NCBI RefSeq assembly: GCF_009765355.1
Contig: NZ_VTHK01000066.1
Span: 420-44,784 of the forward strand
Direction: 5' to 3'
From: Amycolatopsis anabasis
GTDB lineage: Bacteria; Actinomycetota; Actinomycetes; Mycobacteriales; Pseudonocardiaceae
Length of the DNA stretch: 44,365 bases
Below, one piece after another: positions 25,203 through 33,149 of this stretch (the first letter of the stretch is position 1; each line of letters starts with the position of its first letter). A model generated the notes under the pieces. That model was not told where the DNA came from. It ran no database searches and was given only the letters and a program-made list of their open reading frames with translations. The position numbers were made by a program, and so were the translations under genes.

Positions 25203-25675
25203 TCCTGCCCCCGGCCGGCCGTGCGTTCCACGCCGATGTCCTCATACCACAGCTCCGGGTGCTCCTCGATGAACGTGGTCATCAGCCAGATGCACGCCGG
25301 ATCGTCCAGGATGGTGATCCCGATGCCGTGCCCGACCAGCCAGTCGTGCCCGCCGGAGAACGTGGTGGCCTCGCCGATCACCACGTGGGAGATGTTGAAC
25401 TGGCGCACCAGCCCGCTGCAGTACCAGCAGGGCGACAGCGTGGTCGCCATGACCGTGTCCCGGTAGTGCGGCCGCCGGCCGGCGTTGCGGAACGCGGCGG
25501 TCTCGGCGTGCATGGACGGGTCCTCGTCCTGAACGCGGCGGTTGTGCCCCCGGCCGAGCAGTTCACCGTCCACAGTGAACAGGGCGGCGCCGATCGGGAT
25601 GCCGCCCTGGGACTTGCCGATCAGGGCCTCCTCGCGTGCCACGGCGAGCAGCTGATCGGGGTCGAACGTCTGCAT
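25199..25675 (-). CDS. nucleobase deaminase resembling yeast cytosine deaminase
   Basis: A 158-residue zinc deaminase. Zinc ligands are H56 (MHAETAA, with E58 as proton shuttle) and C83/C86 (TTLSPCWYCSGLV). Several features match yeast FCY1 rather than bacterial guanine deaminases or TadA: GGIPIGAALF, GRGHNRR, TTLSPC, the Phe in ATTFSGG (F106) and the C-terminal ELWYEDIGVE, equivalent to DWFEDIGE that closes the FCY1 active site. E. coli-type cytosine deaminase CodA is an unrelated TIM-barrel. Cytosine or a related pyrimidine such as 5-methylcytosine is the likely substrate. Same operon as a transporter and an oxygenase. Confidence 0.85.
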   Translation of the reverse strand: MQTFDPDQLLAVAREEALIGKSQGGIPIGAALFTVDGELLGRGHNRRVQDEDPSMHAETAAFRNAGRRPHYRDTVMATTLSPCWYCSGLVRQFNISHVVIGEATTFSGGHDWLVGHGIGITILDDPACIWLMTTFIEEHPELWYEDIGVERTAGRGQE

Positions 25676-25679
25676 GCGC

Positions 25680-26267
25680 CTACATCTTGTCCTCCTGAGC
25701 AGGCACTGGCAAGGCCCCGGAAGCCTGGCGGGCCACCGCGCCGTAGCCGTGGGCGATGATCACCTCCGCGGTCGCCGCATACGTCTCGGGATCCTCGGGC
25801 GCGAAGGTGCCCAGGCCGTCGACGTAGCGGTTGTACATGCAGAACGCGGCCGCGATCAGGACCGTGTCGTGGATTTCGACGTCGGTCGCGCCGGCGGCCC
25901 GGGCGGCGGCGACGTCCTCGGAGCGCACCGACTTCCCGCTGACCCGGACCCTGTCCGCGATCGCCAGCAGTGCGCGCAGTTTGGGGGACACCTTCGGGTG
26001 ATCCCGGCGATCCGTCACCAGTTCGACCAGTTCCGCGTCGTGGCCGAGTTGCTCGGTCGCGAGCGCGGAATGCGACTTCGCGCAGAAGTCGCATTCGTTG
26101 CCCCGCGAGACGAAGGACGCGATCAGCTCCCGTTCGCCGCGGGACAGCGTGCTCGGCGTGCGCAGCAGCGCCTCCGCGAGTTCGGTCAGCGGTCCGGCGG
26201 TTTCCGGCCGGAAGCCCAGCAGCCCCACGATGCCCGGTAAGTCGTTCCCCAGTTCGATGTGCGCCAA
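25680..26267 (-). CDS. AhpD-like carboxymuconolactone decarboxylase-family protein
   Basis: A 195-residue alkylhydroperoxidase-like protein. GNECDFCAKSHSALA has the CxxC plus following His of the AhpD active site, and VEIHDTVLIAAAFCMYNRYVDGL is the usual last helix pair. It matches the peroxidase-related group (TIGR01926-like). It may reduce peroxides with its CxxC or act on a small organic substrate. TTG start at 26265-26267, chosen because GAGGAGGAG precedes it and the fold begins at once; the frame is open far upstream into the transporter gene but not as coding sequence. Four bases ahead of the deaminase gene. Confidence 0.82.
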   Translation of the reverse strand: MAHIELGNDLPGIVGLLGFRPETAGPLTELAEALLRTPSTLSRGERELIASFVSRGNECDFCAKSHSALATEQLGHDAELVELVTDRRDHPKVSPKLRALLAIADRVRVSGKSVRSEDVAAARAAGATDVEIHDTVLIAAAFCMYNRYVDGLGTFAPEDPETYAATAEVIIAHGYGAVARQASGALPVPAQEDKM

Positions 26268-26332
26268 CGGATTCTCCTCCTCGCACGGAACCTGCACGAC
26301 GCTTGCATTGTTCCGCTCCGCCGCCCTCCTGG

Positions 26333-27658
26333 TCACCTCCCGGCTTGCTCGGTGATCGGCGCCGCCGCCTTCGCGCGTTTCGCGAGGATCGCGATGGACA
26401 GCAGCGCGAGCACCGCCAGCAGCATGATGTACCCGGAGACCGACAGCGAGGTGCCGGTGGATTCCAGGAGCAGCACCATGATGAACGGGGCGAGCCCGCC
26501 GCCGAGCACCGCGCTGAGCTGGTAGCCCAGGGACGCCCCGGTGTACCGCATCTCGGCGGTGAACAGTTCGGCGAACAGGGCGGCCTGCGGCCCGTACATG
26601 ATCGACAGGAACGTGCTGCCGATGAAGGACGCCACGACGATTCCGGGATAGGTGGCGGTGTCGATCAGCAGGAACATGGGGATCGCCCACACGAGCAGCC
26701 CCGCGGTGCCCGCGGTGTACACCTTCAGGCGCCCGATCCGGTCGGAAAGCCTGGCGGCCCAGGGGATCGCGGCCAACTGGGTCACGCTGACCAGCAGCGT
26801 CACGGTGAGCACCGGACCGCGCGGCAGCCCGAGGTGCCGGGTGGCGTAGTCCAGCGTGCCGGTGATGAGGATGTAGAAGGTCGCCGTGTTGACCGCGAAC
26901 GAACCGCCCGCGAGCAGGACCGTGCCGAGGTGGCCGCGCAGGATCTGGCGCAGCGGCGAATGCCGTTGTTCCCGTTCGGCCAGCGCGCGTTCGGCCCGGC
27001 GGAATTCCGGGGTCTCCTCGACCCGGGTGTGGATGAACCAGGCCAGCACGAGCACGAACACGCCGAGCAGGAACGGCAGCCGCCAGCCCCAGCCGGTGAA
27101 CGCGGCGCCGGGGGTGACCGCCTGGGCGAGCAGGAACAGCGAATTCGCGCCGATCACGCCGATCGGGACGCCCAGCTGGACGAAACTGCCGTAGTAGCCG
27201 CGCTTCCCCGGCGGCGCGTACTCCGTGGCGAGCAGCATCGCGCCGCCCCACTGCGCGCCGACCGCGATGCCCTGCAGCAGGCGCAGGAGCACCAGCAGGA
27301 TCGGGGCGAGGATGCCGATCGAGGAATAGGGCGGGAGCAGGCCGATGGCCGTGGTCGCCACGCCCATCGTGGCCAGCGCCGCGACCAGCATCGGTTTGCG
27401 GCCGCGCTGGTCGCCGAGGTGACCGGCGACCACGCCGCCGAGCGGGCGGGCCAGGAACCCGACGGCGAAGGTCGCGAACGACGCGAGCACTCCGGCCACC
27501 GGATTGGCCGAGGGGAAGAACTGCTTGCCGAACACCAGCGCGGCGGCGATGCCGAAGATGAAGTAGTCGTACCACTCGACAGCGGAAGCGAGGGCGGCCG
27601 CGGTGGCGACCCGGCGGTGCGGTGCGGAATGCGAACTGGCAGAAGCGGTGTCGTCCAT
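26333..27658 (-). CDS. MFS transporter, metabolite:H+ symporter (MHS) type
   Basis: A 441-residue inner-membrane protein with 12 predicted hydrophobic segments. The beginning, AAALASAVEWYDYFIFGIAAALVF, and the loop GHLGDQRGRKPML are MHS-family signatures (shikimate, alpha-ketoglutarate, proline/betaine permeases). The middle loop RVEETPEFRRAERALAEREQRH and the repeat WAARLSDRIGRLKVY agree. It imports an organic acid, zwitterion or similar nutrient with protons. It heads the unit with the AhpD-like protein, deaminase and oxygenase (65-base gap to the next gene). Two operator-like palindromes lie in its promoter region. Confidence 0.9.
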   Translation of the reverse strand: MDDTASASSHSAPHRRVATAAALASAVEWYDYFIFGIAAALVFGKQFFPSANPVAGVLASFATFAVGFLARPLGGVVAGHLGDQRGRKPMLVAALATMGVATTAIGLLPPYSSIGILAPILLVLLRLLQGIAVGAQWGGAMLLATEYAPPGKRGYYGSFVQLGVPIGVIGANSLFLLAQAVTPGAAFTGWGWRLPFLLGVFVLVLAWFIHTRVEETPEFRRAERALAEREQRHSPLRQILRGHLGTVLLAGGSFAVNTATFYILITGTLDYATRHLGLPRGPVLTVTLLVSVTQLAAIPWAARLSDRIGRLKVYTAGTAGLLVWAIPMFLLIDTATYPGIVVASFIGSTFLSIMYGPQAALFAELFTAEMRYTGASLGYQLSAVLGGGLAPFIMVLLLESTGTSLSVSGYIMLLAVLALLSIAILAKRAKAAAPITEQAGR

Positions 27659-27704
27659 GTCGGTGCACCCTTCACGGGAGTCGGCGACGTGCGGTCCGGA
27701 GAAG

Positions 27705-27718
27705 TTAGCAACCGCTTA
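27705..27718. promoter_or_regulatory. TAAGC/GCTTA palindrome, site 1 (before the MFS gene)
   Basis: TTAGCAACCGCTTA, 47 bases upstream of the transporter start. It has one arm mismatch relative to the sites at 28506-28519 and 43663-43678. Candidate TetR-family operator; the nearest regulator gene is at 27832-28446. Confidence 0.45.
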
Positions 27719-27750
27719 GTATGTGGTCAACGTCTCATTGGAGTGTATCG

Positions 27751-27768
27751 ATACCGACTGGTTGGTAT
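27751..27768. promoter_or_regulatory. ACCGAC/GTCGGT-type palindrome, site 1
   Basis: ATACCGACTGGTTGGTAT, an 18-bp palindrome with one arm mismatch, in the 173-base gap between the MFS gene and the end of the TetR gene. Related sites are at 31674-31691 and 42328-42345. It is 93 bases from the transporter start, further than site 1 of the other motif. Confidence 0.5.
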
Positions 27769-27831
27769 GTCTAGTGCGAAAGCGCGGTACGGAGGTGTGC
27801 GTTGCGACGATCGGCGGGGCGGCCGCGCTTC

Positions 27832-28446
27832 CTACTCGACCCGCGCGCCCAGCATGCGGGTCACCAGATCCGCGTACTCCTTGCCCAGGGCCTTCGGGGT
27901 CTTGCGCATGCGGTCGCTGTACCAGCGGGCCACGTCGACGCCGAGCGAGAGCACCGCGCGGGCCGCGGTCTTGGGTTCGTCCACGGTGAAGACGCCCTGG
28001 GCGATTCCGTCGGCGATGATCTCGCGGACGATCTGCTCGATCCGCCGGCGCAGTCCGGCGACGATGTCGTATTCCTTCTCCGGCAACGCCTGCAGTTCGT
28101 ACTGCACGACCCGGGCCACCGTGTGCCGCCGGGCGTGCCAGGCGACGAAGTCCTCGACCAGCAGCCGCATCTTCTCGCGCGGCCCGTCCGGGCGCGCGAG
28201 CACGGCTTCCACCAGGGCCAGCGTCTGCTCGTGCCCGTACCGGCTGATCTCGAACAGCAGCGCGGCCTTGGAGGGGAAGTGCACGTACAGTGCCGCCGGG
28301 CTCATCCCGGCGCCGCTGGCGATGTCGCGCGTGGTGGTGGCGTGGTAGCCGACGCGCGCGAACGACTCGACACCGGCCAGCATCAGGCGACGTGCCGCTT
28401 CCGGCTGAACGTCCGGCCACAGCTCGGCGGACAGGGACATGGTCAT
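27832..28446 (-). CDS. TetR-family regulator
   Basis: A 204-residue regulator. The N-terminal HTH (YHATTTRDIASGAGMSPAALYVHFPSKAALLFEI) is clear, and the C-terminal domain resembles the TetR_C group of fatty-acid regulators (RVVQYELQALPEKEYDIVAGLRRRI). ATG at 28446 with GGAGG 7 bases upstream. It is divergent from the SDR/carboxyltransferase genes, and a perfect-arm TAAGCG/CGCTTA palindrome lies between them, so it probably controls itself and that operon. Similar palindromes upstream of the MFS and fabG genes make those possible further targets. Confidence 0.9.
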   Translation of the reverse strand: MTMSLSAELWPDVQPEAARRLMLAGVESFARVGYHATTTRDIASGAGMSPAALYVHFPSKAALLFEISRYGHEQTLALVEAVLARPDGPREKMRLLVEDFVAWHARRHTVARVVQYELQALPEKEYDIVAGLRRRIEQIVREIIADGIAQGVFTVDEPKTAARAVLSLGVDVARWYSDRMRKTPKALGKEYADLVTRMLGARVE

Positions 28447-28505
28447 GAAGGGTTCCTCCCCAACCCGGCGGCGAGCTTGACAGCACCACCGAGCCCTTCC
28501 CATTG

Positions 28506-28519
28506 TAAGCGAGCGCTTA
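28506..28519. promoter_or_regulatory. TAAGC/GCTTA palindrome, site 2 (TetR/SDR divergent promoter)
   Basis: TAAGCGAGCGCTTA has perfect 6-bp arms around a 2-base centre. It lies 60 bases from the TetR start and 35 bases from the SDR start, the expected place for the operator of an autoregulated TetR protein. Confidence 0.65.
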
Positions 28520-28553
28520 TTCCTCGCTCGAACAAGACAGGAGATCGACTGCA

Positions 28554-29306
28554 GTGAACTCGTTCAAGGACCGGGTCGCCCTCATTACCGGCGCCAGCCG
28601 GGGCATCGGCCTGGGAATCGCCAAGGAACTGGTCGAGCGGGGCGCCAAGGTGTGCATCACCGCACGGCGGCCGGAGCCGCTCGCCGACGCGGTGAACGAA
28701 CTCGGCGGCGAAGGCGTCGCGATCGCCGTGCCGGGCAAGGCCGATGACCCCGCACATCAGGACGAGGCGGTCGCGAAGACCGTCGAGACCTTCGGCAGGC
28801 TGGACATGCTGGTGAACAATACCGGCATCAACCCGGTCTTCGGCCCAGCGCTGGACATCGAACCGGAGGCCGCCGCCAAGATCCTGGCGGTCAACGTGCT
28901 GGCGCCGCTCGCGTGGACCCGCAAGGCGCGGGACGCGTGGATGGGCGAGCACGGGGGCGCGGTGGTGAACGTGGCGTCGGTGGCCGGACTGAACGCCTCG
29001 CCCGGGATCGGGATCTACGGGGTGAGCAAGGCCGCGCTGATCCGGCTGACCACCGAACTCGGCTTCGAACTCGGCCCGGGCATCCGGGTGAACGCGGTGG
29101 CCCCGGCCGTGGTGAAGACCAAGTTCGCGACCCAGTTGTACGAAGGGCGCGAGGAAGAGGTCGCCCAGAGCTACCCGCTCAAGCGGCTCGGCGTCCCGGC
29201 GGACATCGCGGGCGCGGTCGCGTTCCTGCTGTCCGCCGACGCGGGCTGGATCACCGGCCAGACACTGGTCCTGGACGGCGGCGTGACCCTGGTGGGCGGG
29301 CTGTGA
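28554..29306 (+). CDS. SDR-family oxidoreductase
   Basis: A 250-residue classical short-chain dehydrogenase. Cofactor motif TGASRGIG, NNTG, catalytic Ser in NVASVAGLNASPG and YGVSK. ITARRPEPL after strand 2 suggests NADP preference (Arg pair). The C-terminus LVLDGGVTLVGG is normal. Likely a beta-hydroxyacyl-CoA or alcohol dehydrogenase in the following operon. GTG start at 28554 with GGAG upstream. Divergent from the TetR gene; stop overlaps the next SDR (GTGA). Confidence 0.92.
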   Translation: MNSFKDRVALITGASRGIGLGIAKELVERGAKVCITARRPEPLADAVNELGGEGVAIAVPGKADDPAHQDEAVAKTVETFGRLDMLVNNTGINPVFGPALDIEPEAAAKILAVNVLAPLAWTRKARDAWMGEHGGAVVNVASVAGLNASPGIGIYGVSKAALIRLTTELGFELGPGIRVNAVAPAVVKTKFATQLYEGREEEVAQSYPLKRLGVPADIAGAVAFLLSADAGWITGQTLVLDGGVTLVGGL

Positions 29307-30088
29307 CCACCGGACTCGCCGGCGCCGGGGTGGTCGTCACCGGGGGCGGCGGCGGGATCGGGGCCGCGCTGGCCCGCCGGTTCACCGCGGAAGGCGCGCG
29401 GGTGCTGGTCGCCGATCTGGACTCCGCCGCCGCGAGTGCGGTGGCCGACGAGGTCGGCGGAGTCGCGTTCGCCGGGGACGTGGCGAGCGAGGAAGGCGTC
29501 GAGCGGTTGCGGGCGGCGGCCGTGGACGCGTTCGGCGCGATCGACGTCTTCTGCGCCAACGCCGGGATCGCGCCGCACGGCGGCCCGGAGACGCCCGGCG
29601 AGGTCTGGGCGCGGGCGTGGGAGGTGAACGTGATGGCCCACGTCCGCGCGGCGAACGCGCTGCTGCCCGGCTGGCTGGCGCGCGGCCATGGCCACTTCGT
29701 CGCCACGGTGTCCGCCGCCGGGCTGCTGACCAGCCTCGGTTCCGCGCCGTACTCGGTGACCAAGCACGGGGCGCTGGCGTTCGCGGAGTGGCTGAGCGCC
29801 ACCTACCGGCACCGCGGGATCACCGTGCAGGCGATCTGCCCGCAGGGCGTGCGCACCAAGATGCTCGCCGACTCCGGCAAGGCCGGAGACCTGATCATGG
29901 GCGCCTCGGCGATCGAGCCGGAGCAGGTGGCCGACGCGTTGTTCGCCGCCATGGCCGAAAACCGGTTCCTGGTGCTGCCCCATCCCGAGGTGGCCGACTA
30001 CTACGCTGTGCGTGCCACGCAGACCGATCGCTGGCTGGGCGGGATGAACAAGCTGCAGCGCAAGGTGGAGCAAGCACTCGATGAGTGA
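29303..30088 (+). CDS. SDR-family oxidoreductase
   Basis: A 261-residue short-chain dehydrogenase. VVVTGGGGGIGAAL binds the cofactor, VLVADLD (Asp after strand 2) favours NAD, CANAG replaces NNAG, and YSVTK holds the catalytic Tyr/Lys. The tail MNKLQRKVEQALDE is basic and helical. The paired SDRs may act on successive hydroxy intermediates. GTG start overlaps the previous stop by 4 bases; the last 8 bases overlap the carboxyltransferase gene. All three are surely one transcript. Confidence 0.91.
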   Translation: MTTGLAGAGVVVTGGGGGIGAALARRFTAEGARVLVADLDSAAASAVADEVGGVAFAGDVASEEGVERLRAAAVDAFGAIDVFCANAGIAPHGGPETPGEVWARAWEVNVMAHVRAANALLPGWLARGHGHFVATVSAAGLLTSLGSAPYSVTKHGALAFAEWLSATYRHRGITVQAICPQGVRTKMLADSGKAGDLIMGASAIEPEQVADALFAAMAENRFLVLPHPEVADYYAVRATQTDRWLGGMNKLQRKVEQALDE

Positions 30089-31631
30089 CTGGAAACCCGA
30101 GGTAGCAGAGATCCAGCGGCGGCGGGAACTCGCCGAGCGGATGGGTGGCGAGGCCAAGGTCGCGCGGCAGCACGCGGCGGGCAGGCTGACCGTCCGCGAG
30201 CGGATCGCGGCGCTGGTCGATCCGGGCAGTTTCGACGAAATCGGCGCGCTCGCCGGATTCGCGCGTTACGACGGCGGCGAGCTGGCCGAGTTCATGGCGG
30301 CGAACTTCGTGCTGGGCACCGCGCGGATCGACGAGCGGCCGGTGGCCGTGGGCGGGGACGATTTCACCGTGCGCGGCGGAGCCGCCGACGCGGGGATCAT
30401 GGAGAAGCAGATCTACGCCGAGCGGCTGGCGAACGAACTCGGCTTACCGCTGATCCGGTTGATCGAGGGGACCGGCGGCGGGGGCAGCGTGAAAGTGCTG
30501 GAGCAGCAAGGGTTCACCTACGTACCGGCGAATCCGGGCTGGGATCTGGTGGTGGACAACCTCTCCGCGGTGCCGGTGGTGGCGGCCTGCCTCGGCCCGG
30601 TCGCCGGCCTCGGCGCCGCGCGGGCGGTGATGGCGCATCTGTGCGTGCTGGTCGAGGACGCCGGTCAGCTGTTCGTCGCCGGGCCGCCACTGGTCAAGTA
30701 CGCGACCGGGGAGGACCTCACCAAGGAGGAGCTCGGCGGCGCGGCCGTGCACAAGCGCAGCGGCGCGGTGGACCGCCTGGTGCGCAGCGAATCCGAGGCG
30801 TTCGAGGTGACCCGCGACTTCCTCGGCTACCTACCGTCCAATGTGGATGAACTGCCGCCGGTGCGGGAACCGGCGGACGATCCCCAGCGCCGCGAGGAGG
30901 GCCTGCTTTCACTGGTGCCCCGCAACCGGCGCAAACCGTACCGGCTGCGGCCGTTGCTGGAGGCGGTGTTCGACGCGGGTTCGGTGTTCGACTACGCGTG
31001 CTACGGCGGTTCGGCCTACGCCGGACTGGCCCGTTTGGACGGTCATCCGGTCGGCGTGCTGGCGACCGATCCCTACCGGGGCGCCGCGCTCGACGGGCTC
31101 GGCGCGGACGCGATCACCCGGCTGGTCGACCTCTGCGAGACCTTCCACCTGCCGCTGGTGAGCCTGACCGATCAGGCGGGCATGGTGATCGGGCTGGCGG
31201 GGGAGAAGCGCGGGGCGATCCGGCACGGCGCCCGCGCGATCACCGCCGTGTACCAGGCCCGCGTGCCGATGGCGGAGATCATCGTTCGGCGCGTGTTCGG
31301 CGTCGGCGGGGCGGGGATGACGAACCGCCACCGGCTGGTCCGCCGCTGGGCCTGGCCGTCGGGCGACTGGGGTTCGCTGCCGGTGGAAGGCGGAGTCGAA
31401 GCCGCCTACCGCGCCGAGATCGAAGCCGCCGAAGACCCGGCCGCGCTGATCGAGGAAATCCGCGCCCGCCTGGATCGGGTCCGGTCTCCCTTCCGCACCG
31501 CGGAGAAGTTCGGGGTGGAGGACATCATCGATCCGCGCGAAACCCGGCCCCGGCTGTGCGCGTGGGTGCACGACGCCTACCGCGTCCTGCCGAAGCTGAC
31601 CGGCCGCCCGTCCTTCGGCACCCGTCCCTGA
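30081..31631 (+). CDS. acyl-CoA carboxylase carboxyltransferase subunit, without adjacent biotin subunit
   Basis: A 516-residue carboxyltransferase. The first half has RLIEGTGGGGSVKVLEQQG and CLGPVAGLGAARAVMAHL; the second has SLTDQAGMVIGLAGEKRGAIRHGARAITA and RRVFGVGGAGMTNRH. It diverges from the MCC/GCC-type beta subunit at 15640-17238: the usual SGGARxxE of the first oxyanion region is replaced by GTGGGGS, a variant seen in uncharacterised PccB-like proteins. No biotin carboxylase gene is next to it, so it must borrow an alpha subunit or work on something else (some homologues are decarboxylases). ATG at 30081 overlaps the SDR. Confidence 0.87.
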   Translation: MSDWKPEVAEIQRRRELAERMGGEAKVARQHAAGRLTVRERIAALVDPGSFDEIGALAGFARYDGGELAEFMAANFVLGTARIDERPVAVGGDDFTVRGGAADAGIMEKQIYAERLANELGLPLIRLIEGTGGGGSVKVLEQQGFTYVPANPGWDLVVDNLSAVPVVAACLGPVAGLGAARAVMAHLCVLVEDAGQLFVAGPPLVKYATGEDLTKEELGGAAVHKRSGAVDRLVRSESEAFEVTRDFLGYLPSNVDELPPVREPADDPQRREEGLLSLVPRNRRKPYRLRPLLEAVFDAGSVFDYACYGGSAYAGLARLDGHPVGVLATDPYRGAALDGLGADAITRLVDLCETFHLPLVSLTDQAGMVIGLAGEKRGAIRHGARAITAVYQARVPMAEIIVRRVFGVGGAGMTNRHRLVRRWAWPSGDWGSLPVEGGVEAAYRAEIEAAEDPAALIEEIRARLDRVRSPFRTAEKFGVEDIIDPRETRPRLCAWVHDAYRVLPKLTGRPSFGTRP

Positions 31632-31640
31632 TCCGGGTGC

Positions 31641-31669
31641 TTGACGCGGCCAGGCCCGCCTCTTAGCGT
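31641..31669 (+). promoter_or_regulatory. vegetative-type promoter
   Basis: TTGACG (31641-31646), 17-base spacer, TAGCGT (31664-31669), with the palindrome at 31674-31691 placed over the expected transcription start. It drives the fadD remnant and the phosphotriesterase-like gene. Confidence 0.65.
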
Positions 31670-31673
31670 CAAC

Positions 31674-31691
31674 ATACCGACCGGTCGGTGT
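31674..31691. promoter_or_regulatory. ACCGAC/GTCGGT palindrome, site 2
   Basis: ATACCGACCGGTCGGTGT, with a perfect 14-bp core palindrome ACCGACCGGTCGGT, 4 bases past the -10. Position at the start site implies repression. Related sites: 27751-27768 and 42328-42345. Confidence 0.65.
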
Positions 31692-31712
31692 CCGATGGGA
31701 AGGGAGTCTGCG

Positions 31713-32018
31713 ATGAGCGGGTACGACGCGAAACCTTGGCTCGCCCAGTACGACGATCGCCTGCGCGCCGCACCAGCCGCCGAGGCGACGAGCACGCTCG
31801 CGGCGTTCCGCCGGACCGTCGCACGGGTCCCCGAATCGACCGCGATCGCGTACGTCAGCGCGCGGCCCGGGCAGGCCGCGGACGCCCAGCAGCTCATCGC
31901 CTACTGCAAGGAACGCCTGGCCGCCTACAAGTACCCGCGCGCGGTCGAGGTGCTCGACGAGCTGCCGAAGACGGTGAGCGGAAAGATCCTGCGCAGGGAA
32001 CTGCGCGCCCGCAGCTGA
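31713..32018 (+). pseudogene. acyl-CoA synthetase (fadD-type) with in-frame internal deletion
   Basis: 101 residues that join the two ends of an AMP-forming acyl-CoA synthetase. Residues 1-48 (PWLAQYDDRL ... FRRTVARVPESTAIAYV) are a FadD N-terminus. Residues 49-101 (QLIAYCKERLAAYKYPRAVE, LPKTVSGKILRREL) are the C-terminal domain with the catalytic-lysine motif SGKILRR. The roughly 400 central residues, including the AMP-binding P-loop, are missing and the frame is kept. Start ATG with AAGGGAG, promoter and operator are intact and the next gene follows 11 bases on. It cannot activate acids as it stands. A recent in-frame deletion is most likely; retention as a mini-protein is less so. Confidence 0.75.
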
Positions 32019-32029
32019 AGGGAGCGACC

Positions 32030-33013
32030 GTGCCGGAAGTGGAGACCGTCCGCGGACGGGTGGCCGCCGAGGGGCTCGGCCGGGTGCTGATGCACGAGCA
32101 CATCTTCGTGCTGAGCCCGGAGTTCGTGGCGAACTACCCGGAACACGACGGGTTCTCCGAAGAAGAACAGGTTCCCCGGGCCGTCGAGCGGCTGCGCGAA
32201 CTGGCCGCCGAGGGGATCGGCACGATCGTCGACCCGACGGTGCTCGGGCTGGGCCGGTACATTCCGCGGATCCAGCGGATCGCGGCCGAGGTCGACCTGA
32301 ACATCGTGGTGGCGACCGGGCTGTACACCTACCACGACGTGCCGCACTACCTGCACTTCCGCGGTCCGAACACCCTGTTCGACGGCGAGGACCCGCTGGT
32401 GGAGCTGTTCGTCCGGGACATCACCGAGGGGATCGCCGACACCGGGGTGAAGGCGGCCCTGCTCAAATGCGCCACCGACGAGCCCGGGCTGACCGCGGGC
32501 GTGGAACGGGTGCTGCGCGCGGTCGCCAAGGCGCACCGCGCCACCGGCGCGCCGATCATGACGCACACCCACGCGGGGTCCCGGCGCGGCCTGGAACAGC
32601 AGAACGTCTTCGAATCCGAAGGGGTCGACCTCGGCCGCGTGCTGATCGGGCACTGCGGCGACACCACCGATCTGGACTACCTCATCGAACTCGCCGATCG
32701 CGGCTCGCTGCTGGGTATGGACCGGTTCGGCCTCGACCTGCTGCTGCCGTTCGAAGACCGTGTCGCGACGGTCGCGGCGCTGTGCGAGCGGGGCTACGCG
32801 AGCCAGCTGGTGCTTTCCCAGGACGCGTCCTGCTACATCGACTGGCTGCCGGCCGACCGGCTTCCGGTTCTGGCACCGAACTGGCACTACCTGCACGTCA
32901 CGCGGGACGTGCTGCCCGCGCTGCGGGAACGCGGGGTCGGCGAGCGGGACATCACCACCATGCTGGTGGACAACCCGCGCCGATTCCTGACGACGGCCGG
33001 TCCGTCGACGTGA
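32030..33013 (+). CDS. phosphotriesterase-family metal hydrolase (lactonase-like)
   Basis: A 327-residue amidohydrolase-superfamily protein. Binuclear-metal ligands: H22 and H24 (MHEHIFV), the carboxylated lysine K146 (ALLKCATDEPG), H179 (MTHTHAG), H208 (IGHCGDTTD) and D265 (LSQDASCY). It keeps the loops of phosphotriesterase-like lactonases, whose native substrates are usually lactones, not organophosphates. Cotranscribed with the fadD remnant, it may have opened a lactone to a hydroxy acid that the synthetase then activated. GTG at 32030 with GAAGGGAG; the frame is open upstream into the remnant. Confidence 0.88.
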   Translation: MPEVETVRGRVAAEGLGRVLMHEHIFVLSPEFVANYPEHDGFSEEEQVPRAVERLRELAAEGIGTIVDPTVLGLGRYIPRIQRIAAEVDLNIVVATGLYTYHDVPHYLHFRGPNTLFDGEDPLVELFVRDITEGIADTGVKAALLKCATDEPGLTAGVERVLRAVAKAHRATGAPIMTHTHAGSRRGLEQQNVFESEGVDLGRVLIGHCGDTTDLDYLIELADRGSLLGMDRFGLDLLLPFEDRVATVAALCERGYASQLVLSQDASCYIDWLPADRLPVLAPNWHYLHVTRDVLPALRERGVGERDITTMLVDNPRRFLTTAGPST

Positions 33014-33149
33014 TCGCGGAGCGAGTTCTCAGACAGACACTGACTACCCGGGTGCCGCTCGCCGGGACGGTGACCAGGGATCAGTACGCTGACTGTCCAA
33101 GCAGGACCGCGCGGCGGGGAGCCGGGCGAGGTGAGAAGGAGGCCGGGCG

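Noticed and set aside
33014..33149. Operator for the TetR gene at 33150
   Set aside because: The gap has only weak dyad symmetry; nothing beyond chance.
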